From Spirochaetota bacterium (lineage in GTDB: Bacteria > Spirochaetota > Spirochaetia > B11-G9), in the NCBI GenBank assembly GCA_024280415.1, contig JAJRQE010000203.1, positions 1-53,164 on the forward strand: a DNA stretch of 53,164 nt, given 5' to 3'. A program made the translations under genes and the position numbers. Shown piece by piece: positions 45,105-53,164 of the stretch (the stretch's first letter is position 1; the number at the start of each line of letters is the position of its first letter). The notes under the pieces are model-generated. The model had not been told where the DNA came from and did not search any database. It saw only the letters and a list, made by a program, of their open reading frames with translations.

Positions 45105-46129
45105 ACAGTGTTTCGGGTAGTTCGATAAAAACAGTGGCAGTAACCCTTGTGGCTGCTGTATCAATACCCGTAATTCTCCTTGCCCTATCCAGCGAAGACC
45201 CGCTGCAATCCATAACTTTCTTTTTTACCGGCCCCTTCCAAAGTACCTATAATTTAGGGAATATGCTGGACAATACAGCTATGCTGATTCTGACCGGACT
45301 TGGAATGAGTATTGCATTCAGAGCAGGTACTTTTAATCTGGGAGGAGAGGGACAGGTATATGCAGGGGCGATTACAGCAGTTATCATTTCACTCAATATA
45401 GGAAACACAGCAGGATTTACCGGAATCGTAATTGTACTGACTGCAGGCCTATTGACCGGGGCTTTAATTGCAGGGATTTCGGGGTTTCTAAAAAAACAAT
45501 GGAATACAGATGAACTTATTTCAACTTTTCTCCTATCCGGTGCAATTATCCACCTTACAGATTTTCTTATTGCAAACCCCTTCCGTGACAGAAGCAGTTT
45601 TCTTATCTCCACAGAAAAAATTCCCGAAAAGCTGTTTCTATATAAACTGATGGGTTCGTCCCATCTAAATATCAGCTTTTTTTTATCAATTGCAGCTGTA
45701 TTTCTTGCTTACATCTTTCTCTTCAAATCCACTACAGGATACGAAATCAGATTGACAGGGTTAAACAGAAAATTTGTTGAATATGGCGGCATTCCCTATA
45801 AACGACATCTGGTAATCCCCATGCTGATAAGCGGAGGAATGTACGGGCTGGCAGGTAGTTTCTCCGTTTTAGGTAATTTCCACATGGGGATAAAGGGGTT
45901 TACTGCCGGATTAGGCTGGAATGGTATTGCAGTGACACTCATTGCCGGAAACAATCCCATTTTTATTATTCCAGGAGCACTCATTTTTGCATATCTCGAA
46001 GCGGGAACCGAGGTTGCTATGATCCATTCCGATCTGTCCTTTGAGTTTAGCAATCTGATAAAAGCAGTTATATTCTTTTTGATTACTGCAAAAAGATTTA
46101 AACTCAGGAGGAAGGTAACCCTTGGGTAA
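45101..46129 (+). CDS. rfuC: Riboflavin ABC transporter permease
   Basis: A 342-residue BPD_transp_2 type permease with eight to ten hydrophobic segments and the family motif FRAGTFNLGGEGQVYAGA, followed by KKQWNTDELISTFLLSG and GLGWNGIAVTLIAGNNP. It forms the membrane channel together with RfuD. It overlaps rfuB by four bases and rfuD by eight. Confidence 0.88.
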   Translation: MNSVSGSSIKTVAVTLVAAVSIPVILLALSSEDPLQSITFFFTGPFQSTYNLGNMLDNTAMLILTGLGMSIAFRAGTFNLGGEGQVYAGAITAVIISLNIGNTAGFTGIVIVLTAGLLTGALIAGISGFLKKQWNTDELISTFLLSGAIIHLTDFLIANPFRDRSSFLISTEKIPEKLFLYKLMGSSHLNISFFLSIAAVFLAYIFLFKSTTGYEIRLTGLNRKFVEYGGIPYKRHLVIPMLISGGMYGLAGSFSVLGNFHMGIKGFTAGLGWNGIAVTLIAGNNPIFIIPGALIFAYLEAGTEVAMIHSDLSFEFSNLIKAVIFFLITAKRFKLRRKVTLG

Positions 46130-46952
46130 TGCTATTCTGGATATGACAACCCCGATAATCCTCGCAGCACTGGGAGGATTATTTACAGAACTTGGAGGAG
46201 TACTGAACATTGCCCTGGAAGGACTGATGCTGGTAGGAGCCTTTGCAGCAATACTAATTACCGAATTTACCGGAAGTACTCTCCTGGGAACTATGGGTGC
46301 TGCCCTGGCAGGTATCTCACTTGCATATATTTTTGGATTTATTACACTAAGATTTAGAGCTAATATATTTATCACAGGTCTGGGGGCAAATCTTTTTGCT
46401 CTGGGAATAACAAATTATCTCAGTTCAATTATATTTGGGACAAAGGGAGTTATACATTCACCGGAGTTTCCTTCCCTTCTCAGAATAGGAAATTACAATC
46501 TGTTCCTTTTTGCAGCAATTCTCAGCACAATAATTACTGTGTTTATTATAAATAAAACTGTTTTCGGACTCAGACTCAGGGCAACAGGGTATAACGCATC
46601 AGTTTCCCTGGTAAGGGGAGTGGACTCCTACTCTATTCAGATGAAAAGTTTATTAATTTCAGGAGCATTAAGCGGACTGGGAGGTGCGGCACTTTCACTT
46701 AGGCTTGGCGCTTATGTCCCGAATATGACAGCAGGCCGGGGATGGATAGCTCTTGTTGCAATTTACCTGGGTCGAAAACATCCGATTGGTATTTTTATTA
46801 CATGTTTAATATTGGCCGGAGCTGAATATTTTTCAAATGCTGCACAGGGAATGTTTACGATCCCCTCAGATATTCTCCTGGCATTTCCATATCTTATTAC
46901 TCTAACAGGAATGATAATTTTTTCGTTTATCAATAGAACCTTGGAAAAATAA
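46122..46952 (+). CDS. rfuD: Riboflavin ABC transporter permease
   Basis: A 276-residue permease of the same class (LGGLFTELGGVLNIALEG, ITLRFRANIFITGLGANL, GRGWIALVAIYLGR). It starts with TTG at 46122, inside the end of rfuC, with AGGAGG ten bases upstream; the next in-frame ATG at 46143 has no comparable site and would cut the first conserved helix. It completes the rfuABCD operon. Confidence 0.88.
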   Translation: MGNAILDMTTPIILAALGGLFTELGGVLNIALEGLMLVGAFAAILITEFTGSTLLGTMGAALAGISLAYIFGFITLRFRANIFITGLGANLFALGITNYLSSIIFGTKGVIHSPEFPSLLRIGNYNLFLFAAILSTIITVFIINKTVFGLRLRATGYNASVSLVRGVDSYSIQMKSLLISGALSGLGGAALSLRLGAYVPNMTAGRGWIALVAIYLGRKHPIGIFITCLILAGAEYFSNAAQGMFTIPSDILLAFPYLITLTGMIIFSFINRTLEK

Positions 46953-46987
46953 ATTTAATCATTATAATAATTAACAGGAGGACATTT

Positions 46988-48655
46988 ATGTATCAGATAC
47001 TTTCAATTGCAGGGAGTCTTGGTCTGTTTCTTTTCGGAATGAAAATAATGAGTGACGGAATTCAGAGAGCAGCAGGAAACAGACTTAAAGCCGTACTTAG
47101 TTTTATGACAACAAACAGAGTAGCCGCAGTTTTTACAGGTTTTTTTGTTACAGCCCTGATTCAATCTTCTTCTGCAACTACAGTCATGATTGTAAGTTTT
47201 GTAAATGCCGGACTTCTTAGTTTAAGCCAGGCAATCGGTGTTATTATGGGTGCAAATATAGGAACAACAGTAACCGGATGGATAGTTGCCCTGCTGGGAT
47301 TTAAGTTTAAAATCACTGCCATGGCTCTTCCTGCAATAGGACTGGGGCTGCCCTTCTACTTTTCAAAAAAAATTGATAAAAAAGAGATAGGGGAAATTTT
47401 AATAGGTTTTGGTATTCTGTTTCTTGGTCTGGGATTCTTAAAAAACTCAGTTCCGGACATAAAAAGCCACCCGGAGATTCTGGAATTCATCCAGGTACTC
47501 ACAGGCTATGGGATTGGATCGACACTTCTTTTTGTTATAATAGGCGGTCTCCTGACGGTAGTTGTTCAGAGCTCTTCTGCAGCAATGGCAATAACCCTGA
47601 CTATGGCATACTCAGGCTGGATTGATTTCCCTACTGCAGCTGCCATTGTTTTAGGTGAAAATATTGGTACTACAATTACAGCATATCTGGCCTCTATTGG
47701 GACATCAGTAAATGCCCGAAGGGCATCCAGGGCACATACTCTCTTTAATGTCTTCGGAGTTATCTGGATGATGCTTCTCTTTAAGCCTTTCCTTCTTCTG
47801 GTAGATTTTATTGTACCTGGAGATGTCTTCTCAGGAACTGATCTGACCATTCTCCCTGCTCATCTTGCAATGTTTCATACCCTCTTTAATATTGTAAATA
47901 CTACTATTAATATATTTTTTATTCCCCAGCTGAGTTACCTGGTACGAAAACTTGTACCGGAAAAGGGAGTTGAAAGCAAGGAAATCTATTCGTTTAAATA
48001 TATTTCCACAACAATACAGGACACCCCTGAATTCTTCTTAATACCAATAAAAAAAGAACTCTATAAACTCACAGAAATTGTAGAAGAGATGTTTACACGG
48101 TTCTGGAAGGTATTTCAACACCCAGATAAAAAAATGGGAACGGAAGTGGAAGACCTTAAGAAAATGGAAGATTATACGGATCAGATGCAGGAAGAGATTA
48201 CCCAGTATATACTGGATGCCTCCAATGACAGCCCTCAAAGTGGAAATGCCGAGAGGATTAATGCACTTATACGAATAGCAAATGAGCTTTAAAGTATTGG
48301 AGATGCCTGTTTTAATCTTATTCTCCTTGCAGAAAGGAGATATCAGAAAAAAATAATTATTGATGAAAAGGGTCTGGATGATCTGGCTCCATACACAAAA
48401 ACGGTAGAAGATTTTATTCTATTCATAAAAACACACCTTAACAGATATATTAATGATACTGAACTGAAGGCTGCACTGAATCTGGAAGAAGAGGTTGATA
48501 ATCAAAGAAACCTGCTCAGAAAAAAGTGCCAGCTCCGGCTGCAGAAGGGAGCAAATGTAAAAGGAGAGCTTTTATACATAGATATAGTACGTAATATTGA
48601 ACATATTGGTGACTACTCCATGAATATCGCGGAAGCCCTTAGATATCTAAGATAG
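46988..48655 (+). pseudogene. Na/Pi cotransporter family protein, interrupted by one in-frame stop
   Basis: A sodium-dependent phosphate (NptA/PhoU-fusion) transporter. Residues 1-330 hold two repeated transport units with the QSSSATT (residue about 58) and QSSSAAM signatures; the rest is a PhoU-like helical domain. A TAA at 48290-48292 stops the protein at residue 434, after RIANEL. The same frame then continues without a further stop as SIGDACFNLILLAERR and on through NIEHIGDYSMNIAEAL to a TAG at 48653, giving a normal length of 555. The lesion lies in the PhoU-like part, so the transport domain could still be made. It starts 35 bases after rfuD with AGGAGG upstream. Confidence 0.85.
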
Positions 48656-48663
48656 AGATAGAT

Positions 48664-50034
48664 CTATCCCTCAAAAGGTTTCACATCCATATCCAGAAGT
48701 CCCTTAAGGATTTTTCGGACTTTTTTCTCCTGCCGGGAGACTTTTTCGTCAAGGTCTGACAGGAAACTATCCAGTTTATCCAGCCTTAGGTTCCCTGCTG
48801 TTCCTGTACTGGTTCTGGTTTTAATCCCGTCAAGGGGGCTCATGGTTTCGACACGCTCCAGGTGGGTTCCAACCTCTTTATAGGCATCTCTGAAATTTTT
48901 TCCGGCCAATACCAGTTTAAGAGCCTCGTCAGTTGCAAATATATCAGAACTGAATGCCTTTTCGAGATTCTTTCTGTTTACTACCAGTTCAGTCACTGTC
49001 AGCTGCATTATTCTAACACTCTGCAGAGCAAGTTTTATTCCCCGGATAAAGGGCTCTTTAACTTCCTGAAAATCCCTGTTGTATCCAGTCGGCAGGGACC
49101 GGATAATATTTTTTATCTGAATGCTGTATGCAGAAAGGGATGCAGATTTTGCCCTCATAAGTTCCAGACCATCAGGATTTTTTTTCTGAGGCATAATACT
49201 GGAACCGGAACACAGCTCCGATGGAAGACTGAAATATCCAAATTCGGGGAGAGAAAACAGTATGAGATCCTGAGCCATTTTACTTAATGTCAGGAGAACC
49301 TGATCAAGGGAATCGATTATCAGGGATTCAAATTTCCCTCTGGAATTATTTACATAAAGAACATTGTTTTGTACTTTTGAAAACCCCATAAGAGAAGCTG
49401 TAAGTTCTCTATCAAGGGGAAGAGGTACTCCGTAACTTGCTGCTGAACCCAGGGGACTCTGATCGATAACATTAAGTATTGCATGTATCATTCCAATAGA
49501 ATCACCGAGCTCCTCTGCAAATGCTCCGGCCCAAAGTCCTACAGAAGAAGGCATGGCAACCTGCATATGGGTGCGTCCCGGCATAGGAGTCATTTCATGT
49601 TTAAGAGCAAATTCAAGCAAAGTTTTGGATAAAGAAATAGATTCGCTTATAAAACCGAAAAGAAAATCCCTTGAGTATATACGTAAGGCTGTAAGAACCT
49701 GATCATTTCTGCTTCTGCCGGTGTGTATTTTTTTTCCTGCATCTCCTATATGGGAAACCAGGTAATTCTCAATGGCAGTATGGCAATCCTCATCGGAAGG
49801 CGTAATGGGAAATATATTTTTTACAGATAGGTTCACAATATCTTTCAACCCTGTTTTAACAGCTTCCAGCTCCTCATCACTCAAAATACCCATGGAATTG
49901 AGCATTTCTCCATGAGCAGTACTTGCTATACAATCAGAAATTACCAAATTCTGATCCAGCTCAAAATCCCTGCCTACTGTAAACTCTTCCATTAGTTTAT
50001 TAAGTGAGTAGTTTTTCTGCCACAGCTTTCCCAT
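48664..50034 (-). CDS. argH: Argininosuccinate lyase
   Basis: A 456-residue enzyme that splits argininosuccinate into arginine and fumarate, last step of arginine synthesis. Seen: HTGRSRNDQVLTALRIYSRD, PGRTHMQVAMPSSVGLWAGA and the fumarase/lyase signature GSSIMPQKKNPDGLELMRAKS in two parts (GSSIMPQKKNPD, ELMRAKS) containing the catalytic serine loop. The length is typical. The start follows GGAAGGAG. It converges on the Na/Pi transporter gene, whose stop is nine bases away. No other arg gene is in the window. Confidence 0.95.
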   Translation of the reverse strand: MGKLWQKNYSLNKLMEEFTVGRDFELDQNLVISDCIASTAHGEMLNSMGILSDEELEAVKTGLKDIVNLSVKNIFPITPSDEDCHTAIENYLVSHIGDAGKKIHTGRSRNDQVLTALRIYSRDFLFGFISESISLSKTLLEFALKHEMTPMPGRTHMQVAMPSSVGLWAGAFAEELGDSIGMIHAILNVIDQSPLGSAASYGVPLPLDRELTASLMGFSKVQNNVLYVNNSRGKFESLIIDSLDQVLLTLSKMAQDLILFSLPEFGYFSLPSELCSGSSIMPQKKNPDGLELMRAKSASLSAYSIQIKNIIRSLPTGYNRDFQEVKEPFIRGIKLALQSVRIMQLTVTELVVNRKNLEKAFSSDIFATDEALKLVLAGKNFRDAYKEVGTHLERVETMSPLDGIKTRTSTGTAGNLRLDKLDSFLSDLDEKVSRQEKKVRKILKGLLDMDVKPFEG

Positions 50035-50119
50035 ACTAGACTCCTTCCGCAGATTTTTGAGACAACAATACCCAGGGTCCTTAAAATTGTCAACTTTAAT
50101 ACTCTTGCCCCGGCTTTAA

Positions 50120-50581
50120 CTAAAACTCCAGGATGGCAGGAAGAAGAGGAGTATCGACCCCATCACTATCCCTTAGAAGATATCGCAGACGGGTCACAAA
50201 CTTGTCTGCAAAAACAGAATAGGAATTGGTGTCGATAGTAATTCCACTCTCCCGGGGAAATTGAAAAAGAAGAGACCAGTTATCGTCCCTAAAATAAAAA
50301 GAAAACGGATCAGGGGAAACCCCCTCCAGTTCTCCCAAAAGAACCTGATTCCATTCCTCGGGTATGAGAATATTCTCCCTGGTAAACGAAATAATAATTT
50401 CATTTTCCATATACCTGTAATACCCATACCAGGTTTCTATAGCATTGGGATAAATTAAAGGGAATCCAGGGGATTTAACAGGCCCCCTGATCAGACTGGA
50501 AATCTCAGTCTCCTTTCCCGATACAGGAAACAGAATAAAAAATAAAATGAGGATAAACCAGACAGATACCTTCTTATTCAA
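50120..50581 (-). CDS. Secreted protein of unknown function
   Basis: A 153-residue protein with a clear signal peptide (MNKKVSVWFILILFFILFPV, cleavage likely after VSG). The mature part is rich in aromatic residues and predicted beta strands (IETWYGYYRYMENEIIISF, DPFSFYFRDDNWSLLFQF). I recognise no family. It starts 14 bases after the glmS stop codon and is probably cotranscribed with glmS. Confidence 0.6.
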   Translation of the reverse strand: MNKKVSVWFILILFFILFPVSGKETEISSLIRGPVKSPGFPLIYPNAIETWYGYYRYMENEIIISFTRENILIPEEWNQVLLGELEGVSPDPFSFYFRDDNWSLLFQFPRESGITIDTNSYSVFADKFVTRLRYLLRDSDGVDTPLLPAILEF

Positions 50582-50595
50582 ATCAGTAATTCCCT

Positions 50596-52418
50596 TTATT
50601 CCACAGTGACACTCTTGGCAAGATTACGAGGCTGATCTACATCCCTGTTCAGTTCCAAAGCAGAGTAAAATGCAAATAACTGCAGGGGAACAACCATAAG
50701 ATAGGGATACATTAACGGGTCAGCAGAGGGTATCCAGATTACATCATCAACAATCGCTTCAACCTCATCATCCCCTTTGACGGCTATTGCAATAACTTTA
50801 CCCTTTCTCGCCTTAACTTCCTTTATATTATTGATTACCTTATCCCGTAGATTGTCATCGGGGACAAGAAAAAGGCTTGGAGTATTTTCGTTAATAAGAG
50901 CAATTGGTCCATGTTTAATTTCAGCTGAACTGTAACCTTCAGCATGTATATAGGATATTTCCTTCAGCTTCAATGCCCCCTCTAGAGCAACCGAATAGTT
51001 TAAACCCCTTCCAAGAAACAAAAAATTCTCATATTTTGAATATTTCCGGGCTATTTTCTCTATCTCTACAGTATCTGAAAGAATTTCTTTAAGTTTTCCA
51101 GGAACCTTTCCAGGGCAGAGACTATTCTCAAGCCCTCTTCAAAGGAAAGATGCCGCATTCTTGCAAGAATAAGGGTCAGAATATAGAAAACAGTAATCTG
51201 CGAAGTAAAGGCTTTGGTGGAAGCAACTGCAATCTCCGGACCGGAATGGATGTAGACTCCCCCATCTGATTTCCGTGGAATTGTAGACCCTACAACATTG
51301 CAGACCCCAAGAACCCTTGCACCCTTCCTCTGGAGTTCTTTCATTGCATATAGGGTATCTGCAGTTTCTCCGGACTGAGAGACAACAAAATAGAGAGTAT
51401 CTGGCTGTACTACCGGATTCTTGTACCTGACTTCAGATGCAAGTTCAGTGGAAGCAGGTATTCTTGCAATACTCTCAATTAAATAGGCTCCAACCATACC
51501 CGCATAGAAGGATGTACCTGCTGCAACTATCTGAATACGTTTTACATTTAGAAGTTCCGCCGGAGTCATATTCAACCCACCGAGATGTCCCGTAGCTCCA
51601 TCCTTATCTATTCTGCCAACAAAAGCCCTTAGAATAGATTCGGGCTGTTCAAAGATCTCTTTCTCCATGAAAAATTCATGTCCGTCTTTTTCAATCTGTT
51701 CAAGATCCCACCCTATATTCTCTATTTTTTTCTGCAGTTCCTGTTCATTAAAATTAAAGGTTTTATATGTATCAGGGGTAATGACAACCAGTTCCTTATC
51801 TTCCAGATAGATAACCTGCTTTGTATGTGCCATGATCGCAGTAACATCCGAGGCAATAAACATCTCGGAATTCCCTATGCCCAGAACAAGAGGGGAACCG
51901 TTTCTGACTCCAACTATCTTATTGGGAATATCTCTGTGCATTACTGCAATACCGTAGGTTCCCTTTAGAAGAAATACTGATTCACGAACCGCATCTTCAA
52001 GATTACCGGAATAGCGGGAAGCGATAAGATGTGAGATCACTTCCGAATCTGTATCAGAAATAAATGTATGCCCCTCATCTATGAGTCTGTTCTTTATAGT
52101 CTGAAAGTTCTCAATAATACCATTATGAACAAGAACAATTTTTCCGGAATCATCGCTATGGGGGTGGGCATTTGCGTCAGTCACTTCCCCGTGAGTTGCC
52201 CATCTGGTATGACCTATACCCGTATTACCCTCCAGATCCCCTGGGACAATTTCCCTAAGATCCTTAATTTTACCCTTTCGTTTTATTGTTCTGAATTTTC
52301 CCTTATCACTTATGCAAATCCCGGCAGAGTCATATCCCCTGTATTCCAGTCTTTTCAATCCTTCCAGTAAAACTTCCGATGCCTTTTTAGGTCCACAGTA
52401 TCCTACGATTCCACACAT
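50596..52418 (-). pseudogene. glmS: Glutamine-fructose-6-phosphate aminotransferase, single frameshift
   Basis: The enzyme that makes glucosamine-6-phosphate for peptidoglycan and lipopolysaccharide. The first frame (52418 to 51066) has the nucleophile C2 in MCGIVGYCG, the glutaminase domain and the first sugar-isomerase domain (VAAGTSFYAG, SQSGETADTLYAMKEL, AVASTKAFTSQ). It runs into a stop just after FLENLKK. The -1 frame carries on as EILSDTVEIEKIARKYSKYE and then LGRGLNYSVALEGALKLKEI to the C-terminal DQPRNLAKSVTVE. Adding one A to GAAAAC near 51100 would restore 607 residues, the normal length. As glmS is normally essential, a sequencing error is likely unless a second copy exists. Start supported by AAAGGAAG. 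Confidence 0.88.
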
Positions 52419-52649
52419 TCATTCTTCCTTTAAATAAGATTTAGATCACTAAACTACAGCAGTAAAATAAAAAAACATAGTGTAATAGAGAGGTATCCTT
52501 AAAAACCAGTATATTACAAGAACTGCCATTGATAAGTTACCCCATTTCTCCTTTTTTTTCAATTATTTGAAATCACCATACATTTTTACCCCGTACTAAG
52601 AGACAGGGCTGCAGAACTATTTGGAAAAAGATTTTAAGAGGGGTAAAAG

Positions 52650-53164
52650 ATGAAGAAAATCAAAATAATATCTTTCGGGTCGTTATGGAGTTACATGCTG
52701 ATTGCTGTAATAATAAGCTGTGTTCCATTGGAAGACTACAGAAAAATTATAGAAAAGGATATCCAGCCTCCTGCTTTTATTTCCATGGGTACAGAAGATT
52801 CAAAAACTCTAATTTTACAGTTCTCAGAAGATATAAGCGTTTTGGAAAATCATATACTCATAGAACCCCTGGCAGAAATATTATCTGTTACTACTCAACA
52901 AAATATACTAAAAATAACCTTCAAAAATCCTATGGAACCGGGAAAACTCTTTAAAATAGAAATTACAGTGGAAGACCTTTCGGGAAATTCCCTTGGTATC
53001 CTCTCGGATTTTTATGGATTTAATTCGAATCTGCCGGGAATTATAATTAATGAATTTACTACCCAGGGGTCTTCAACCAACCCGGATAAAGTTGAACTGA
53101 GGGTACTGAGTCCCGGTAATACTGCAGGTTTATCTCTTTTTGAAGGGATTGACACAAACTGGGC
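52650..53164 (+). CDS. Lipoprotein with SbsA-type Ig-like domain, 5' part
   Basis: The first 171 residues of a secreted lipoprotein; the gene runs off the right edge. Seen: a signal peptide with hydrophobic MLIAVIIS and lipobox ISC, then an SbsA Ig-like domain (DSKTLILQFSEDISVLEN, VEDLSGNSLG), then IIINEFTTQGSSTNPDKVEL, which resembles the start of a lamin-tail (LTD) domain. Proteins of this build sit on the cell surface of spirochaetes and may carry a nuclease or binding domain further on. The ATG follows GAGGGG. The 231-base gap to the divergent glmS holds both promoters but no box convincing enough to mark. Confidence 0.75.
   Translation, partial: MKKIKIISFGSLWSYMLIAVIISCVPLEDYRKIIEKDIQPPAFISMGTEDSKTLILQFSEDISVLENHILIEPLAEILSVTTQQNILKITFKNPMEPGKLFKIEITVEDLSGNSLGILSDFYGFNSNLPGIIINEFTTQGSSTNPDKVELRVLSPGNTAGLSLFEGIDTNW

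Noticed and set aside
48290-48292. Selenocysteine or planned readthrough in the Na/Pi transporter
   Set aside because: The codon is TAA, not TGA, and no stimulatory hairpin is obvious after it.
51066-51110. Programmed -1 frameshifting in glmS
   Set aside because: No X-XXY-YYZ slippery heptamer is present at the switch point, and glmS is not known for recoding.
1-53164. CRISPR array, tRNA, rRNA, transposase or integrase genes
   Set aside because: No regularly spaced repeats, no cloverleaf candidates and no recognisable recombinase motifs were found while reading both strands.

Overview
The window looks like a piece of chromosome from a free-living or host-associated spirochaete (Spirochaetia), low in G+C. 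The evidence is a complete RfuABCD-type riboflavin ABC transporter behind an FMN riboswitch, a protein resembling the spirochaete-restricted DUF5312 family, a ribose-phosphate pyrophosphokinase with a long N-terminal insertion, several lipoproteins with SxC-type lipoboxes, and outer-membrane-type proteins. No rRNA, tRNA, CRISPR array, phage structural gene or transposase was recognised.

Left part, about 1-16.4 kb, all on the minus strand: a genome-defence island. From the left edge it holds the start of a DUF262 (GmrSD-like) protein and then a very AT-rich gene for a 1780-residue protein that joins an archaeo-eukaryotic primase domain, a reverse transcriptase domain, about 900 unassigned residues and a C-terminal phosphoribosyltransferase-like motif. 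Next come a gene remnant and a type III restriction-like operon: XRE regulator, PHP-ATPase of the TrlF type, AlbA_2/ATPase protein, methyltransferase Mod, and helicase-nuclease Res. Mod has lost an internal segment that in the family carries the SAM-binding motif, so the system is probably inactive for methylation. A truncated BrxE-like gene at the island's right edge and the remnant at 5.7-5.9 kb suggest that an older BREX-like locus was partly replaced.

Middle part, about 16.6-36.4 kb, mostly plus strand: the anaerobic glycerol-3-phosphate dehydrogenase operon glpABC with a terminator; a tiny membrane protein; an operon of HTH-EIIA protein, cation/proton antiporter with CBS domains and OmpR-type response regulator; then an operon led by a frameshifted GntR/YtrA regulator and containing a slipin, a LolD/MacB-type ATPase, two FtsX-type permeases, a LolA-like lipoprotein-sorting protein and a predicted outer-membrane protein. 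This last set reads as one trans-envelope machine. A DUF5312-like gene, a YhcC-type radical SAM gene, a solute-binding lipoprotein and an MsmK/UgpC-type ATPase follow.

Right part, about 36.4-53.2 kb: a minus-strand operon of PRPP synthetase, FGGY sugar kinase, aspartokinase, Hpt protein and receiver-PAS-histidine kinase; the riboswitch-controlled rfuABCD operon with a Na/Pi cotransporter after it; and minus-strand argH, a secreted protein and glmS. A lipoprotein gene runs off the right edge. Three housekeeping or regulatory genes (GntR, Na/Pi cotransporter, glmS) carry a single frameshift or stop. Because glmS is normally essential and two of the lesions are repaired by one extra A in an A-run, sequencing error is a serious alternative to real decay.
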